64,000 nucleotides of DNA from Acinetobacter sp. BY419. GTDB lineage: Bacteria > Pseudomonadota > Gammaproteobacteria > Pseudomonadales > Moraxellaceae. The translations under genes and the position numbers were made by a program. Below the pieces are notes generated by a model. The model had not been told where the DNA came from and did not search any database. It was given only the letters and a program-made list of their open reading frames with translations. Location of the stretch: assembly GCF_019038395.1 (NCBI RefSeq), contig NZ_JAGFXZ010000005.1, positions 1-64,000 on the forward strand, read 5' to 3'. This document shows positions 53,214 to 62,475 of the stretch, one piece after another (within the stretch, counting starts at the first letter, position 1; every line of letters starts with the position of its first letter).

Positions 53214-54515
53214 CTAAATCAGATGCTCCACCGCCGCCCGGATAACCCCCAGAACCAGACCGATACAGGCACCGACCACAACACCATTGACCCGGATCAT
53301 ATGCAGGTCGCCACCGACTTCGTTTTCAATCTTGTTGATCATCTCGGTTGAGTCCCATTCGTGAATCCGCTCGCTGATAAAACGGATTACTTTTTCACTG
53401 TACTGGTCACTCAGATCGACTGCGATACCGCTAAGACGGTTATTCAATAGCTCACGTACCGAGGCATTCGAGATGATATTTTCCCCGACCTGCTGAATGG
53501 CAATTCTGAGATTTTCCGCAATGCCAGAATCAGGTTTTTGCAAGTCAGCCTTGATCGCATCACATAAGATCACCACGGCACCACTGATAAAATTCAGCAC
53601 TTGTGGACTATCCAGTAAGGCATCTTTGGTTTCATTGAGACGCTGGCTGGCTTCACTATCGTTATCTGCCAGTTGTAACATCCAGTCATGCCCGATTGCC
53701 TCAATTTTAAGACGCCACGGATGATCCGGATCGGCCAGCATGGCTTCAACCCGTTGAATGACAGAATCAATACTGCGTTGCTGAACATTAATCCCGATCC
53801 AGCTGGCACCTTTGGCCAGTTTCCAGACGCCCATTTCCTTAAACAGGGTCCGGGTCAGCTCCCGGGTTTCTTCGGGGTGTGAAGTCATCCATGCATGGGC
53901 GACATCCAGCCCACGTTGCAGTACATCTTGATGGAAATCATTGTCCAGTACCGCACGTAGCATTTCACTGGCCAGGGTATTGATCTGGGTGTTCTTGACC
54001 CATTGCACACTGTTATTCTGAATAAATCCGGCAATCTGTTCCTGTCCGACAAATTCAAAGATTTTAGGAACTGTCTGCTGAATGACCTGAGTCACCTGAA
54101 CATTATTTTGCGGATTGGCCAGCCAGCGTCCTGCGGCCAGACTCAGGTCGGTACTGTCCAGACTGCGTTGCACAATTTGCGGAGAAAGAAAGTTTTCCTG
54201 CACAAAACGGCCCATTGACTCTGCAATGCGGGCCTTGTTACGTGGAATAATTTCGGTGTGGTCACGTAAAAATTTGGGAATTGGCAGTCTGCCAAAAGGG
54301 TTACGAAACAGTACTGTAATCGCATACCAGTCTGCCAGACCGCCGACCACACCCGCTTCTGCCGAGAGCATCAGGATCTGAAGCAGCCAGACATATTCAG
54401 GCAGCAGTTTGGCTGCAGCCATCAGGACTAACCAGGTCAGTACCGCGGCCACCAGGGCGATGGTCGCGAAACGTTTACTGCGCTGTAGGCTCGGGGAGAT
54501 ACTCTCTGTCTGCAT
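53214..54515 (-). CDS. DUF445 family membrane protein
   Basis: The 433-residue protein has two N-terminal hydrophobic segments (about residues 17-60, including LSAEAGVVGGLADWYAITVLFRNPFGRLPIPK). A long helical cytosolic or periplasmic region follows, then a C-terminal helix (GVVVGACIGLVLGVIRAAVEHLI). GGLADWYAITVLFRNPFG is the DUF445 signature. Function is not established. The downstream lipoprotein on the same strand lies upstream in transcription, 11 bases away, suggesting a two-gene operon. Confidence 0.87.
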   Translation of the reverse strand: MQTESISPSLQRSKRFATIALVAAVLTWLVLMAAAKLLPEYVWLLQILMLSAEAGVVGGLADWYAITVLFRNPFGRLPIPKFLRDHTEIIPRNKARIAESMGRFVQENFLSPQIVQRSLDSTDLSLAAGRWLANPQNNVQVTQVIQQTVPKIFEFVGQEQIAGFIQNNSVQWVKNTQINTLASEMLRAVLDNDFHQDVLQRGLDVAHAWMTSHPEETRELTRTLFKEMGVWKLAKGASWIGINVQQRSIDSVIQRVEAMLADPDHPWRLKIEAIGHDWMLQLADNDSEASQRLNETKDALLDSPQVLNFISGAVVILCDAIKADLQKPDSGIAENLRIAIQQVGENIISNASVRELLNNRLSGIAVDLSDQYSEKVIRFISERIHEWDSTEMINKIENEVGGDLHMIRVNGVVVGACIGLVLGVIRAAVEHLI

Positions 54516-54526
54516 GGATCATCCTG

Positions 54527-55078
54527 TCAAGAGGGATTGGCTGGTTGCGGTTGCAGTACCGCGCCCGATGGACTCAAACCATATTTAGCCCCAAGTGACT
54601 GTAAAATCAAGCGTGCATCAAAGGCCTCTTGAGGTGCCTGATTGGCTTTGAAGCATTCAATAGTATAGGCCACCTGGGCAGGATCGAGGGTAACGGTATA
54701 AGGACGATCATAGAAGGGATCAGGCCAGAATCCCGGATAACCGCGGTAATAGCCAAACGGATAGTAGCTCGGTGCCGGGTAGACAATGGCCTGACGCGGC
54801 GGTTGCAGAGTCCGGTTACTTGGATCATTCAGCACCTTGAAGAACTGAAAGCCGTTTTGTACGGTAGTCTGTGCAGCTTTGACCAGGGTAATTTCTTCAG
54901 CTGTGCCAAAGCTCATGTTGGGACGGGCCTGAAAGCTGATACGGAAGGTGTTGCTGTTGAGGGGAGTGGTAGTGTATTGACCTAACTGGTCAAATGTTAA
55001 AGGCTTGGACGGTGTTGTTGCACAGCCGGTCAGGCTGATGGCAGCAATAACACTCAATCCCAGTAGTATAGTTTTCAT
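54527..55078 (-). CDS. CC0125/CC1285-like lipoprotein
   Basis: The 183-residue lipoprotein has a signal with lipobox LTGC. NTFRISFQARPNMSFGTAEEITLVKAAQTTVQNGFQFFKVL resembles the CC0125/CC1285 family core. A Pro/Tyr-rich stretch (PAPSYYPFGYYRGYPGFWPDPFYDRPY) and a short C-terminal helix follow. Its role is unknown. It is the first gene of the apparent two-gene operon with the DUF445 protein. Confidence 0.7.
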   Translation of the reverse strand: MKTILLGLSVIAAISLTGCATTPSKPLTFDQLGQYTTTPLNSNTFRISFQARPNMSFGTAEEITLVKAAQTTVQNGFQFFKVLNDPSNRTLQPPRQAIVYPAPSYYPFGYYRGYPGFWPDPFYDRPYTVTLDPAQVAYTIECFKANQAPQEAFDARLILQSLGAKYGLSPSGAVLQPQPANPS

Positions 55079-55128
55079 GTTCGATCTCCTGATGCAATGA
55101 TCCGGTCCAGACAGCCTGTTAAAAAATC

Positions 55129-55668
55129 TTAAAAACGGCTATCGGGCTGGGTCAGGAAAGTAAGTTCTTCATTGGTCGATTCACGACCCAAGATTTGATT
55201 CCGGTGTGGGTAGCGTCCAAAGCGGTCAATAATGACCTTGTGCTTTTTCTCGAATTCAAGATTGGTCGGATTACCCAGACGCTGGAACAGTTTTAAGGCG
55301 AATTCATGAATCAGTTTGGATTCGCTGTGCATAAATGGCATATAGAGAAAGGTACGCTGTTCCGGACTAAGCTGTTGATCCAGGTTCAGGCTGATGGCTT
55401 CCTGAGCCAGGGCCAGTGCCAGACTGTCTTGGGCAAAAGCCTGAGGAGAATCACGGAATAGATTTCGTGAAAATTGATCCAGAACAATAATTTCAGCCAG
55501 ACGGCCTTCTGCGGTTTTACGCCAGGCCCAGAGTTCAGCTTGGGTTGCCTGCTGATGAATGCTCATGAACTGCTGTGCAATACTTTGGTCGAATTCATGA
55601 CTCTGGCTAAACCATAAGGGTTGGCTGTCCGCATGAAACCAGAAGTCTAAAATATCTTGATAATTCAT
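55129..55668 (-). CDS. DUF924 family protein
   Basis: The 179-residue soluble helical protein begins YQDILDFWFHADSQPLWFSQSHEFDQSI and contains IIVLDQFSRNLFRDSPQAFAQD, the central DUF924 signature, and FLYMPFMHSESKLIHEFAL. The fold is TPR-like and the function is unknown. The ATG has no strong ribosome site visible. It is divergent from gshA across a 215-base spacer. Confidence 0.9.
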   Translation of the reverse strand: MNYQDILDFWFHADSQPLWFSQSHEFDQSIAQQFMSIHQQATQAELWAWRKTAEGRLAEIIVLDQFSRNLFRDSPQAFAQDSLALALAQEAISLNLDQQLSPEQRTFLYMPFMHSESKLIHEFALKLFQRLGNPTNLEFEKKHKVIIDRFGRYPHRNQILGRESTNEELTFLTQPDSRF

Positions 55669-55883
55669 AATATTTACAATTCATTAGCATCTATTTGTTA
55701 ATAAAATCACAAATTATCCATGTCTTATAGAGGAAGTTTGTGTTAAATATTTGCCAAATTAAAAATCAAAGGTTTGCCTGAAAACTAGGCAGCCTGTCAT
55801 GTGCCGGCATGAAATCACGTTATACTGATTAAACTGATGATTTTAATTTATTTAATAGTTTAGCCCCCTTAAGCGAGATTGTA

Positions 55884-57461
55884 ATGAGTCAACCTGAATC
55901 GACTTCCCCAAATGTGTTACTGACCTGGGTCGAGTCGTCACTCATCAAAGGCATGCTGCGTGGTATCGAGCGTGAAAGTTTACGCATGCAAAGTGATGGA
56001 TTCCTGTCGCAGGCAGCGCATCCTCGTGCCTTGGGTTCAGCCTTGACTCATCCACATATCACGACGGACTATTCTGAAGCGTTGATGGAGTTCATTACTC
56101 CACCGCAGGATACGATCAAAAAAGCGCTGGACTATCTCGGTGATATTCATGCGATTGTGCACCGTCATCTGGAAAATGATGAAAAGCTCTGGCCCTTGTC
56201 GATGCCGTGTATGCTGGACAGCCGTGATGACAGCATTCCGCTGGCACAATATGGCAGCTCGAATATCGGTTTATTTAAGACCTTATACCGTCGTGGTTTA
56301 GGGGTGCGTTATGGTCGCCGCATGCAGACGATTTCAGGCGTGCATTATAATTTGTCTTTTCCGGATCACCTGTTCGAGGCATTACAACAGCAGGAACAGG
56401 ATGACGCGCTCAAAGCATTAAGCTTGCAGGATTACCGCAGCCATCGCTATATGGGACTGATCCGTAACTTTATTCGTCTCACCCCGCTGGTCATGTTCCT
56501 GATCGGGGCCAGTCCGGCGGTCTGCCAGTGCTTTATGACTGGCCGTGATCATTTCTTGCTGCCATTGGTCAAAGGCACGCTGTATTCCCCATATGCGACT
56601 GCGCTGCGTATGGGACGTTTTGGTTATCAGAACTCGGCGCAGAAACAGCTCGGTATTCACTACAATAATTTGCAGGACTATCTGGCCGGACTGCAAAAAG
56701 CCGTCAAAACACCATATGAACCGTTTAGCCGTCTGGGACTAGACGATGCAAATGGCCAGCCGATCCAGATCAATGATCATGTGCTGCAACTCGAGAATGA
56801 ATATTATAGTCTGGTACGTCCGAAACAGGTACCGCAAGCGGGCGAAACACCGTCCCAAGCACTGGAAAATCGTGGGATTGCCTATATCGAGTTGCGTGCA
56901 GTCGATGTTAATCCTTATAGCCCGATTGGCATTAATGAAGATACCGCCGGCTTCCTTGAAGTTCTAGCTCTGTACTGTTTATTGCAAGACAGTCCGGCAC
57001 TACTCAGTGATGAACAGGATATCATTGAGCAGAATCAGACCGAGGTTGTGAATCGTGGCCGTGCACCGAATGCGGCAATCATGGAAAATGGTCAGTCTTT
57101 TCCGATTGAAGACTGGTGTGCCATGCATGTGCAGCGCATGCATCCCTTGGCCCAGCTGTTAGATTCAGCCTATGACACTACCCTGTATACCGATGCTTTA
57201 AAAACCATGATGATCCGGGTCGATGAAGTCGATACCACCTTGTCTGCCTTGATGGTCGGGGATACGCGTGAACAGGGTGGTATGTGGCATTTTGGCCAAC
57301 ATCTGGCGCAGCAGCACAGCAGTGTCTATGAAGAGCATCAGCTCAGTCCCGAAACACTGGCTTATTTTGAAGAAATGTCACAAAAGTCATTGCAGCAGCA
57401 ACAGCAACTCGAGCAAGATAGCAGCGTCAGTTTTGCTGATTATTTAGCCCAATATCGATAA
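55884..57461 (+). CDS. gshA: Glutamate-cysteine ligase
   Basis: The 525-residue ATP-dependent enzyme makes gamma-glutamylcysteine, the first step to glutathione. GIERESLRMQSDGFLSQAAHP near residue 25, ITTDYSEALMEFITPP near residue 58, GVHYNLSFPDHLF and YIELRAVDVNPYSPIGI are conserved in gamma-proteobacterial class GshA. Length agrees with E. coli GshA (518). dsbB follows 19 bases later with its own ribosome site and is probably co-transcribed, which pairs cytosolic thiol supply with periplasmic disulfide formation. Confidence 0.96.
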   Translation: MSQPESTSPNVLLTWVESSLIKGMLRGIERESLRMQSDGFLSQAAHPRALGSALTHPHITTDYSEALMEFITPPQDTIKKALDYLGDIHAIVHRHLENDEKLWPLSMPCMLDSRDDSIPLAQYGSSNIGLFKTLYRRGLGVRYGRRMQTISGVHYNLSFPDHLFEALQQQEQDDALKALSLQDYRSHRYMGLIRNFIRLTPLVMFLIGASPAVCQCFMTGRDHFLLPLVKGTLYSPYATALRMGRFGYQNSAQKQLGIHYNNLQDYLAGLQKAVKTPYEPFSRLGLDDANGQPIQINDHVLQLENEYYSLVRPKQVPQAGETPSQALENRGIAYIELRAVDVNPYSPIGINEDTAGFLEVLALYCLLQDSPALLSDEQDIIEQNQTEVVNRGRAPNAAIMENGQSFPIEDWCAMHVQRMHPLAQLLDSAYDTTLYTDALKTMMIRVDEVDTTLSALMVGDTREQGGMWHFGQHLAQQHSSVYEEHQLSPETLAYFEEMSQKSLQQQQQLEQDSSVSFADYLAQYR

Positions 57462-57480
57462 AAAAATAAGAGGATTCACC

Positions 57481-58008
57481 ATGCAATGGGGTTATCGCTT
57501 CGTGAGTGGGGTGCTGTTTTTGGCTGCTGTCATCGGCATGGCATTTGCCTTATATCTTGAGCATGTACAAGGTCTGGCACCTTGTCCGCTCTGTGTGTTT
57601 CAACGTGTCGGATTAATCGGACTGGGAATTATCTCCCTGATTGCATGCTTACATAATCCTGCATCCAATTTCATGAAGCGGTTCTATGCCTTGCTGGGTT
57701 CACTCAGTATTTTATGGTCTGTGGGTGTGGCTGCGCGGCATGTCTGGTTGCAGAACCTGCCACCGGATCAGGTACCGAGCTGTGGTCCCGGTCTGGAATA
57801 CTGGCTGGAAACCTTGCCAATGCAATCTGTGTTACAGCAGGTGCTGAATGGTTCCGGGGAATGTGCCACGATTGACTGGACCTTCTTGGGCCAATCCTTG
57901 CCTGTCTGGTCTCTGATCTTCTTCAGTATTTTATTAGTGGTCAGTCTATGGCAACTGCTGCGTAAATATAAAACCGCACCAGTGAAACGACTTAGAGACA
58001 AATACTAA
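57481..58008 (+). CDS. dsbB: Disulfide bond formation protein DsbB
   Basis: The 175-residue inner-membrane protein has four membrane helices and passes electrons from DsbA to quinone. The first periplasmic cysteine pair is in LAPCPLCVFQR near residue 37. The second loop holds cysteines in VPSCGPGLEYWLETLPMQ and GSGECATIDWTF. It is transcribed after gshA. DsbA is encoded near 20 kb. Confidence 0.95.
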   Translation: MQWGYRFVSGVLFLAAVIGMAFALYLEHVQGLAPCPLCVFQRVGLIGLGIISLIACLHNPASNFMKRFYALLGSLSILWSVGVAARHVWLQNLPPDQVPSCGPGLEYWLETLPMQSVLQQVLNGSGECATIDWTFLGQSLPVWSLIFFSILLVVSLWQLLRKYKTAPVKRLRDKY

Positions 58009-58022
58009 TTCATTAGGTCATC

Positions 58023-58050
58023 AAAAAAGCCCTCCATTGAGGGCTTTTTT
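58023..58050. terminator. Bidirectional terminator between dsbB and the lipase-like gene
   Basis: An AAAAAAGCCCTC / GAGGGCTTTTTT stem with a CATT loop lies between convergent genes, 15 bases after the dsbB stop. Confidence 0.92.
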
Positions 58051-58064
58051 GATTTTGCTTGAGT

Positions 58065-59396
58065 TTAGGTCAGGGCAATGCCTTCCAGACTATCCAGATC
58101 CATTACGTATTCATGAATCTGGTCAAAGGCTTCATCTTCTACACTTGGATAGAACCAGCGCGCCACCTGCTCGGCCACCAGCGGATGATATTGAATTTCG
58201 AAATGGTTCAGGCCGTAGAAAATAGCCTTGTGTGCATCGGGGACTTTGAGCTGGAAACGCGGATTGGGATGTTCGCCCAAAGCGCTTTTAATACTGACCA
58301 GATAATCTCCAATCATGTGCAGGGTCTTGTTCTTGCGGTGTTCAAACTCGATGGTGCCGGCGACCAGATAGGTATCGATATGAGACGGAATGGGTGCGGG
58401 TTTACGGTGATCGTCTATAAAGCCGATTCGAAGCGGATTATGCTCCCAGTCATCATCGCGCACGCTGCCATGGCGCAAATCCAGAATACCGTTACTGCGG
58501 ATATTAACCAGATGGCCAATCAGCCGAATCAGCGGGAAATGTCCAAGTTTGTCCTGCAGGCTAAAGCCAAAACGCTCGAGTACCGCACCATGATGCGGTG
58601 AACCCAGACAGACCAGATTTTCCACCATGTTGACCCAGCGATAGACATTCTGCTTGCCATAAAATAGCGCACTACGCGATACCAGCCCGCCCATGCTATG
58701 TCCGATCAGGTCAATACTGGTAATTCTCGGATTGCGAATGACCAGATCTTCTAAGGTATGCGCCAGGCTGCGACCATTGGCAGAAATCCGGCGTCCGGTA
58801 TTGTAGTTTAGATACAACATGGTATTGCGATCGCGCTGCGCCAGTAATTTTTCGCCAATCCCTTCATATCTGCGATTTGACCAGTCTAAATGGTTCATGC
58901 ATAAACCATGTACAAACAGGGTAATACGGCCGCTCAGCTCCCCTTTTTGCAGCGATCCATAATGGTCATAGATCACCATGGGCAGGGCTAGAGGATTTTG
59001 ATATTTCAGCAGATTATCCCCGATAATACCATTTAAGACACTGACCAGAAAATGTAAGTAAGGCGTCAGTGGTTTATTATGCAGTTTTGGAAATCGTTCA
59101 ATAATCTGGCGCAAAGCGGGTGCAATCAGGGTATTACCATAATGAAACAGCATGTCATAAGACATTTGATAGAGCCGCACAATCGAAGGAATATTCTGAA
59201 TTTTCTGTGAATTATTTTCACTTAAACCAAAAATACTCATTAAAATTTCGCGCTGAATACTCTTGATCAGCTCCTGGATCACATCGTTAAAGCGCATGGT
59301 TATCAGCAGCGCCAGGCCTTCCAGTACATCGGCCTGACTCGGCGGGGTTCGGTCCCATCGACAATAGGTTTCATGTAACGGTGTCAAACTTGGCAT
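58065..59396 (-). CDS. Alpha/beta-hydrolase, lipase-like (PGAP1-type)
   Basis: The 443-residue protein carries the nucleophile elbow in DLIGHSMGGLVSRSALFYG near residue 230, an oxyanion-loop HG in LFVHGLCMNHLDW near residue 160 and a C-terminal histidine in YGLNHFEIQYHP. This is typical of esterases, lipases and PGAP1-like hydrolases. No signal peptide is seen, so the enzyme is probably cytosolic or membrane-associated. The ATG at 59396, behind AAAGGACAGGA, is preferred; the frame extends 89 codons upstream with unrelated sequence. Substrate unknown. Confidence 0.82.
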   Translation of the reverse strand: MPSLTPLHETYCRWDRTPPSQADVLEGLALLITMRFNDVIQELIKSIQREILMSIFGLSENNSQKIQNIPSIVRLYQMSYDMLFHYGNTLIAPALRQIIERFPKLHNKPLTPYLHFLVSVLNGIIGDNLLKYQNPLALPMVIYDHYGSLQKGELSGRITLFVHGLCMNHLDWSNRRYEGIGEKLLAQRDRNTMLYLNYNTGRRISANGRSLAHTLEDLVIRNPRITSIDLIGHSMGGLVSRSALFYGKQNVYRWVNMVENLVCLGSPHHGAVLERFGFSLQDKLGHFPLIRLIGHLVNIRSNGILDLRHGSVRDDDWEHNPLRIGFIDDHRKPAPIPSHIDTYLVAGTIEFEHRKNKTLHMIGDYLVSIKSALGEHPNPRFQLKVPDAHKAIFYGLNHFEIQYHPLVAEQVARWFYPSVEDEAFDQIHEYVMDLDSLEGIALT

Positions 59397-59642
59397 CTGA
59401 TCCTGTCCTTTCAATAAGCCGCATGGTGTGCCATCTTTCTTTTTAAAGAACTTCGCGGTATAAATTCTTTTTCTTGTTGAGTTTCCAGATTTTGAGAGCC
59501 TCAGCTTAAAATAACGAGAATTACAGTAGACTTCAGGCTTTATTGTCAGACAATTTAAGTAATTAACAGGTCTTATAAAGTAGTGTACTTCACATTTTTT
59601 AAATTCAATTTTGATGATTGATGGGTTTTTTGTTGGTAGTTC

Positions 59643-60236
59643 ATGAATATCATTTATTTGCATGGGTTTAAGAGTAATGCGGACTCAATCAAGGGGAAAC
59701 TGCTGCAGCACTACTGTGCAAAGTCTCCTGAGATTCGGGTACATTTACCGGATTTAAACATGTCACCGAATGATGCCATTGCATATGTGTCGGGTCTGAT
59801 TGAATCGATGCAGGAGGTGGCGTTGCTGGGCAGTAGTCTGGGAGGATTCTATGCGACACATCTGGTCGCACAGCATAGTGTGCCTGCTGTACTGATTAAT
59901 CCGGCAATGCGACCATGGCAACTGTTTCGTGAACTGTTTGACGAGCAACTGCCCTATCAGGTTCATCCGAACTGGTGTCTGGATGAAGCAGATCTGGCAC
60001 AACTGCAACAATTGGCCCTGCCTGTTGCACAAGATGCAGACAAAATTCTGGTTCTGCTGCAACAAGGTGATGAAGTTTTGGATTATCGTGAAGCACATCG
60101 TTATTATAGTGCTGCGCATCCCCCTGCAATGCTGATGACTGAAGCGCATGGCAGTCACGGGATGGATGATTTTGCGGAGAAAATTCCGTTCGTCTTACAG
60201 TTTTTATTGGACTGCATAAAAAAGGAAACCGAATAA
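59643..60236 (+). CDS. yqiA: YqiA-family alpha/beta-hydrolase (esterase)
   Basis: The 197-residue protein is a compact alpha/beta-hydrolase of the YqiA/YcfP (UPF0227) type. NIIYLHGFKSN at the start supplies the oxyanion loop, LLGSSLGGFYATHL near residue 61 the nucleophilic serine and GSHGMDDFAEK the catalytic histidine. YqiA of E. coli is an esterase. The next gene, parE, begins one base after the stop, the same yqiA-parE order as in enterobacteria. It is divergent from the lipase-like gene. Confidence 0.93.
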   Translation: MNIIYLHGFKSNADSIKGKLLQHYCAKSPEIRVHLPDLNMSPNDAIAYVSGLIESMQEVALLGSSLGGFYATHLVAQHSVPAVLINPAMRPWQLFRELFDEQLPYQVHPNWCLDEADLAQLQQLALPVAQDADKILVLLQQGDEVLDYREAHRYYSAAHPPAMLMTEAHGSHGMDDFAEKIPFVLQFLLDCIKKETE

Positions 60237-60237
60237 C

Positions 60238-62118
60238 GTGTCTCAATATACGGCTCAATCTCTTGAAGTTTTATCTGGTCTGGATCCGGTACGTCGTCGT
60301 CCGGGCATGTATACCGATACTTCTCGTCCCAACCATTTGGCACAGGAAGTGATTGATAATGCTGTCGATGAGGCACTGGCAGGGCATGCCAATAAAATTA
60401 CCGTCACGGTCTATAAGGACGGTTCTTTATCAGTGGAAGACAATGGTCGTGGTATGCCGGTGGATATTCACCCTGAATACGGCCAGAGCGGTATTGAAAT
60501 TATCATGACCAAACTGCATGCCGGCGGTAAGTTCAGCACCGATAACTACCAGTTTTCAGGTGGTTTGCATGGCGTCGGGATTTCGGTGGTGAATGCGCTT
60601 TCGACCCGTGTAGAGGTTGAAGTCCAGCGTCAGGGCAATCTGTATAAAATGGCCTTTGAAAAGGGCGAACCGGTTGCACCGCTTGAAGTGCTGGCCGGTA
60701 AGGCGCCGAAACGGGTATCTGGGACCACAGTTCATTTTTGGCCAGAAGCCAAATATTTTGATTCACCCAAATTTGCCTTGAAGGCACTCAAACATAATTT
60801 AAAAGCCAAAGCTGTTTTGGCAGCGGGCTTACAGATCAATTATGTTGACCAGATCAATGATGAAAAGATCACCTGGCAGTTTGAAAATGGTCTGGTCGAC
60901 TATCTGATGGACGAGCTGGAAGACCGTGAAATTATTCCTGCACCAGCTTTTGTCGCAATAGGCGATGCGGAACGTGCCAGCGCTGAATTTGCCATTTGCT
61001 GGAACGTTGAAGGCGGTGAAAGCGTTCAGGAATCTTATGTGAACCTGATTCCTACCGCACAGGGCGGCACCCATGTGAATGGTCTGCGTTCAGGTGTCAC
61101 CGATGCCATGCGCGAATTCTGTGAACTGCGTAACTTATTGCCGCGTAATATGAAACTCTCTGCCGAAGATGTCTGGGACGGGGTGAACTATATCCTGTCG
61201 CTGAAACTTCAGGAGCCGCAGTTCTCCGGCCAGACCAAAGAACGTCTGTCGAGCCGTGAAGCATCCGGCATTGTACAAAACATCGCCAAAGATGCCTTTG
61301 CATTATGGCTGAACCAGAATTCAGACATCGCCATGCAACTGGCTGAAATGGCAATTTCCAAAGCCGGCCGCCGTTTAAAAGCAGCGAAAAAAGTTGAACG
61401 TAAAAAGATTGTGGCGGGTCCAACCTTGCCGGGTAAATTATCCGATTGCGTAGGACATGATCTCGATCAGTCAGAACTGTTTATTGTGGAAGGAGATTCT
61501 GCCGGCGGTTCGGCTAAGCAGGCGCGTGACAAGAACTTCCAGGCGATCATGCCGATTCGCGGTAAGATTTTAAATACCTGGGAAGTGTCTTCTGACGAAG
61601 TTTTGGCATCTCAGGAAGTGCACAACATCGCGATTGCCATTGGTGTCGATCCGGGTTCGGATGACCTGTCTGAACTGCGTTATGGCAAGGTCTGTATTCT
61701 GGCCGATGCCGACTCAGATGGTTTGCACATCGCGACCTTGCTGTGTGCCTTATTTGTAAAACATTTCCAGACCTTGGTGGAAGAAGGGCATCTGTATGTG
61801 GCCATGCCGCCATTATTCCGCATAGATGACGGCAAAGATGTCCATTACGCACTGGATGAAGATGAGCTAAATGGCATTCTGAAAAAATGCAAAACCAAGA
61901 ATCCGCAAATTACCCGATTTAAAGGTTTGGGTGAGATGAACGCCAGTCAGCTCCGTGAAACCACGCTTGACCCAAATACGCGCCGTTTAGTGCAATTGGA
62001 CTTGGATGATATGCAATTTACTTCGGGCTTACTGGATAAATTGCTGGCGAAAAAACGTGCCAGTGACCGTAAAGACTGGTTAGAGCAAAAAGGTAATCTG
62101 GCAGATCTGGTGGTTTAA
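60238..62118 (+). CDS. parE: DNA topoisomerase IV subunit B
   Basis: The 626-residue ATPase subunit of topoisomerase IV decatenates daughter chromosomes with ParC. The GHKL ATP site shows DNAVDEALAGHA, VEDNGRGMPV and GGLHGVGISVVNALS. The TOPRIM part has LFIVEGDSAGGSAKQARD and ILADADSDGLHIATLL, followed by RFKGLGEMNASQL. The N-terminal LEVLSGLDPVRRRPGMYTDTSRPNHL is ParE-like rather than GyrB-like, and the length is short of GyrB. The start is a GTG one base after yqiA. The quinolone-target region around EGDSAG looks ordinary. Confidence 0.97.
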   Translation: MSQYTAQSLEVLSGLDPVRRRPGMYTDTSRPNHLAQEVIDNAVDEALAGHANKITVTVYKDGSLSVEDNGRGMPVDIHPEYGQSGIEIIMTKLHAGGKFSTDNYQFSGGLHGVGISVVNALSTRVEVEVQRQGNLYKMAFEKGEPVAPLEVLAGKAPKRVSGTTVHFWPEAKYFDSPKFALKALKHNLKAKAVLAAGLQINYVDQINDEKITWQFENGLVDYLMDELEDREIIPAPAFVAIGDAERASAEFAICWNVEGGESVQESYVNLIPTAQGGTHVNGLRSGVTDAMREFCELRNLLPRNMKLSAEDVWDGVNYILSLKLQEPQFSGQTKERLSSREASGIVQNIAKDAFALWLNQNSDIAMQLAEMAISKAGRRLKAAKKVERKKIVAGPTLPGKLSDCVGHDLDQSELFIVEGDSAGGSAKQARDKNFQAIMPIRGKILNTWEVSSDEVLASQEVHNIAIAIGVDPGSDDLSELRYGKVCILADADSDGLHIATLLCALFVKHFQTLVEEGHLYVAMPPLFRIDDGKDVHYALDEDELNGILKKCKTKNPQITRFKGLGEMNASQLRETTLDPNTRRLVQLDLDDMQFTSGLLDKLLAKKRASDRKDWLEQKGNLADLVV

Positions 62119-62137
62119 ATCCGATCAATCCACTTCT

Positions 62138-62170
62138 AAAAAATCCCGCGCTTGCGGGATTTTTTGTTTT
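62138..62170 (+). terminator. Terminator of parE
   Basis: An AAATCCCGC / GCGGGATTT stem with a 4-base loop is followed by a T-rich tract, 19 bases after the parE stop. Confidence 0.88.
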
Positions 62171-62389
62171 AAAATAGTGCATTTTTTACTCAATATGCTG
62201 CACTTTATTTGTACATTGTCTTCTATCTTACTTTTGTCATGTGTTTATTGGCCTTTGTGCAACCTATTTAAGATTGAGCTTGGATTCTGCATTTGAATAG
62301 AACTCTCAGTCCTTTTAGTAGTGCTAAATTCATGATTCATAATACAAATAATCAGATCATTTTTAGCGATTTTTTTATTTTTTCAAGCC

Positions 62390-62406
62390 TTGGCACAGAA
62401 ATTGAA
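62390..62406 (+). promoter_or_regulatory. Probable sigma-54 promoter of the urea transporter genes
   Basis: TTGGCAC-N5-TTGAA matches the sigma-54 consensus TTGGCAC-N5-TTGCA at all but one position, with the required 10-base gap between the GG and the -12 dinucleotide. It lies about 70 bases before the urtA start. Urea uptake in proteobacteria is often activated by NtrC with sigma-54 under nitrogen limitation. GTGCA/TGCAC half sites occur upstream at 62177-62181 and 62199-62203, but their orientation is not that of a canonical NtrC site. Confidence 0.55.
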
Positions 62407-62475
62407 TCACTCCCTCCAGATGTACCACAAGACCAGCATGAAAAATGCACCATTATAAAGTTTGGAGAAAATCTG

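Noticed and set aside
62176-62204. AGTGCA...TGCACT as an NtrC site
   Set aside because: The half sites face the opposite way from the canonical TGCAC-N7-GTGCA pattern and are 17 bases apart, so it is only noted as weak context.
62248-62264. TTGGCCTTTGTGCA as a second sigma-54 promoter
   Set aside because: Only seven bases separate the GG and GC dinucleotides, whereas sigma-54 requires ten. The site at 62390 fits correctly.
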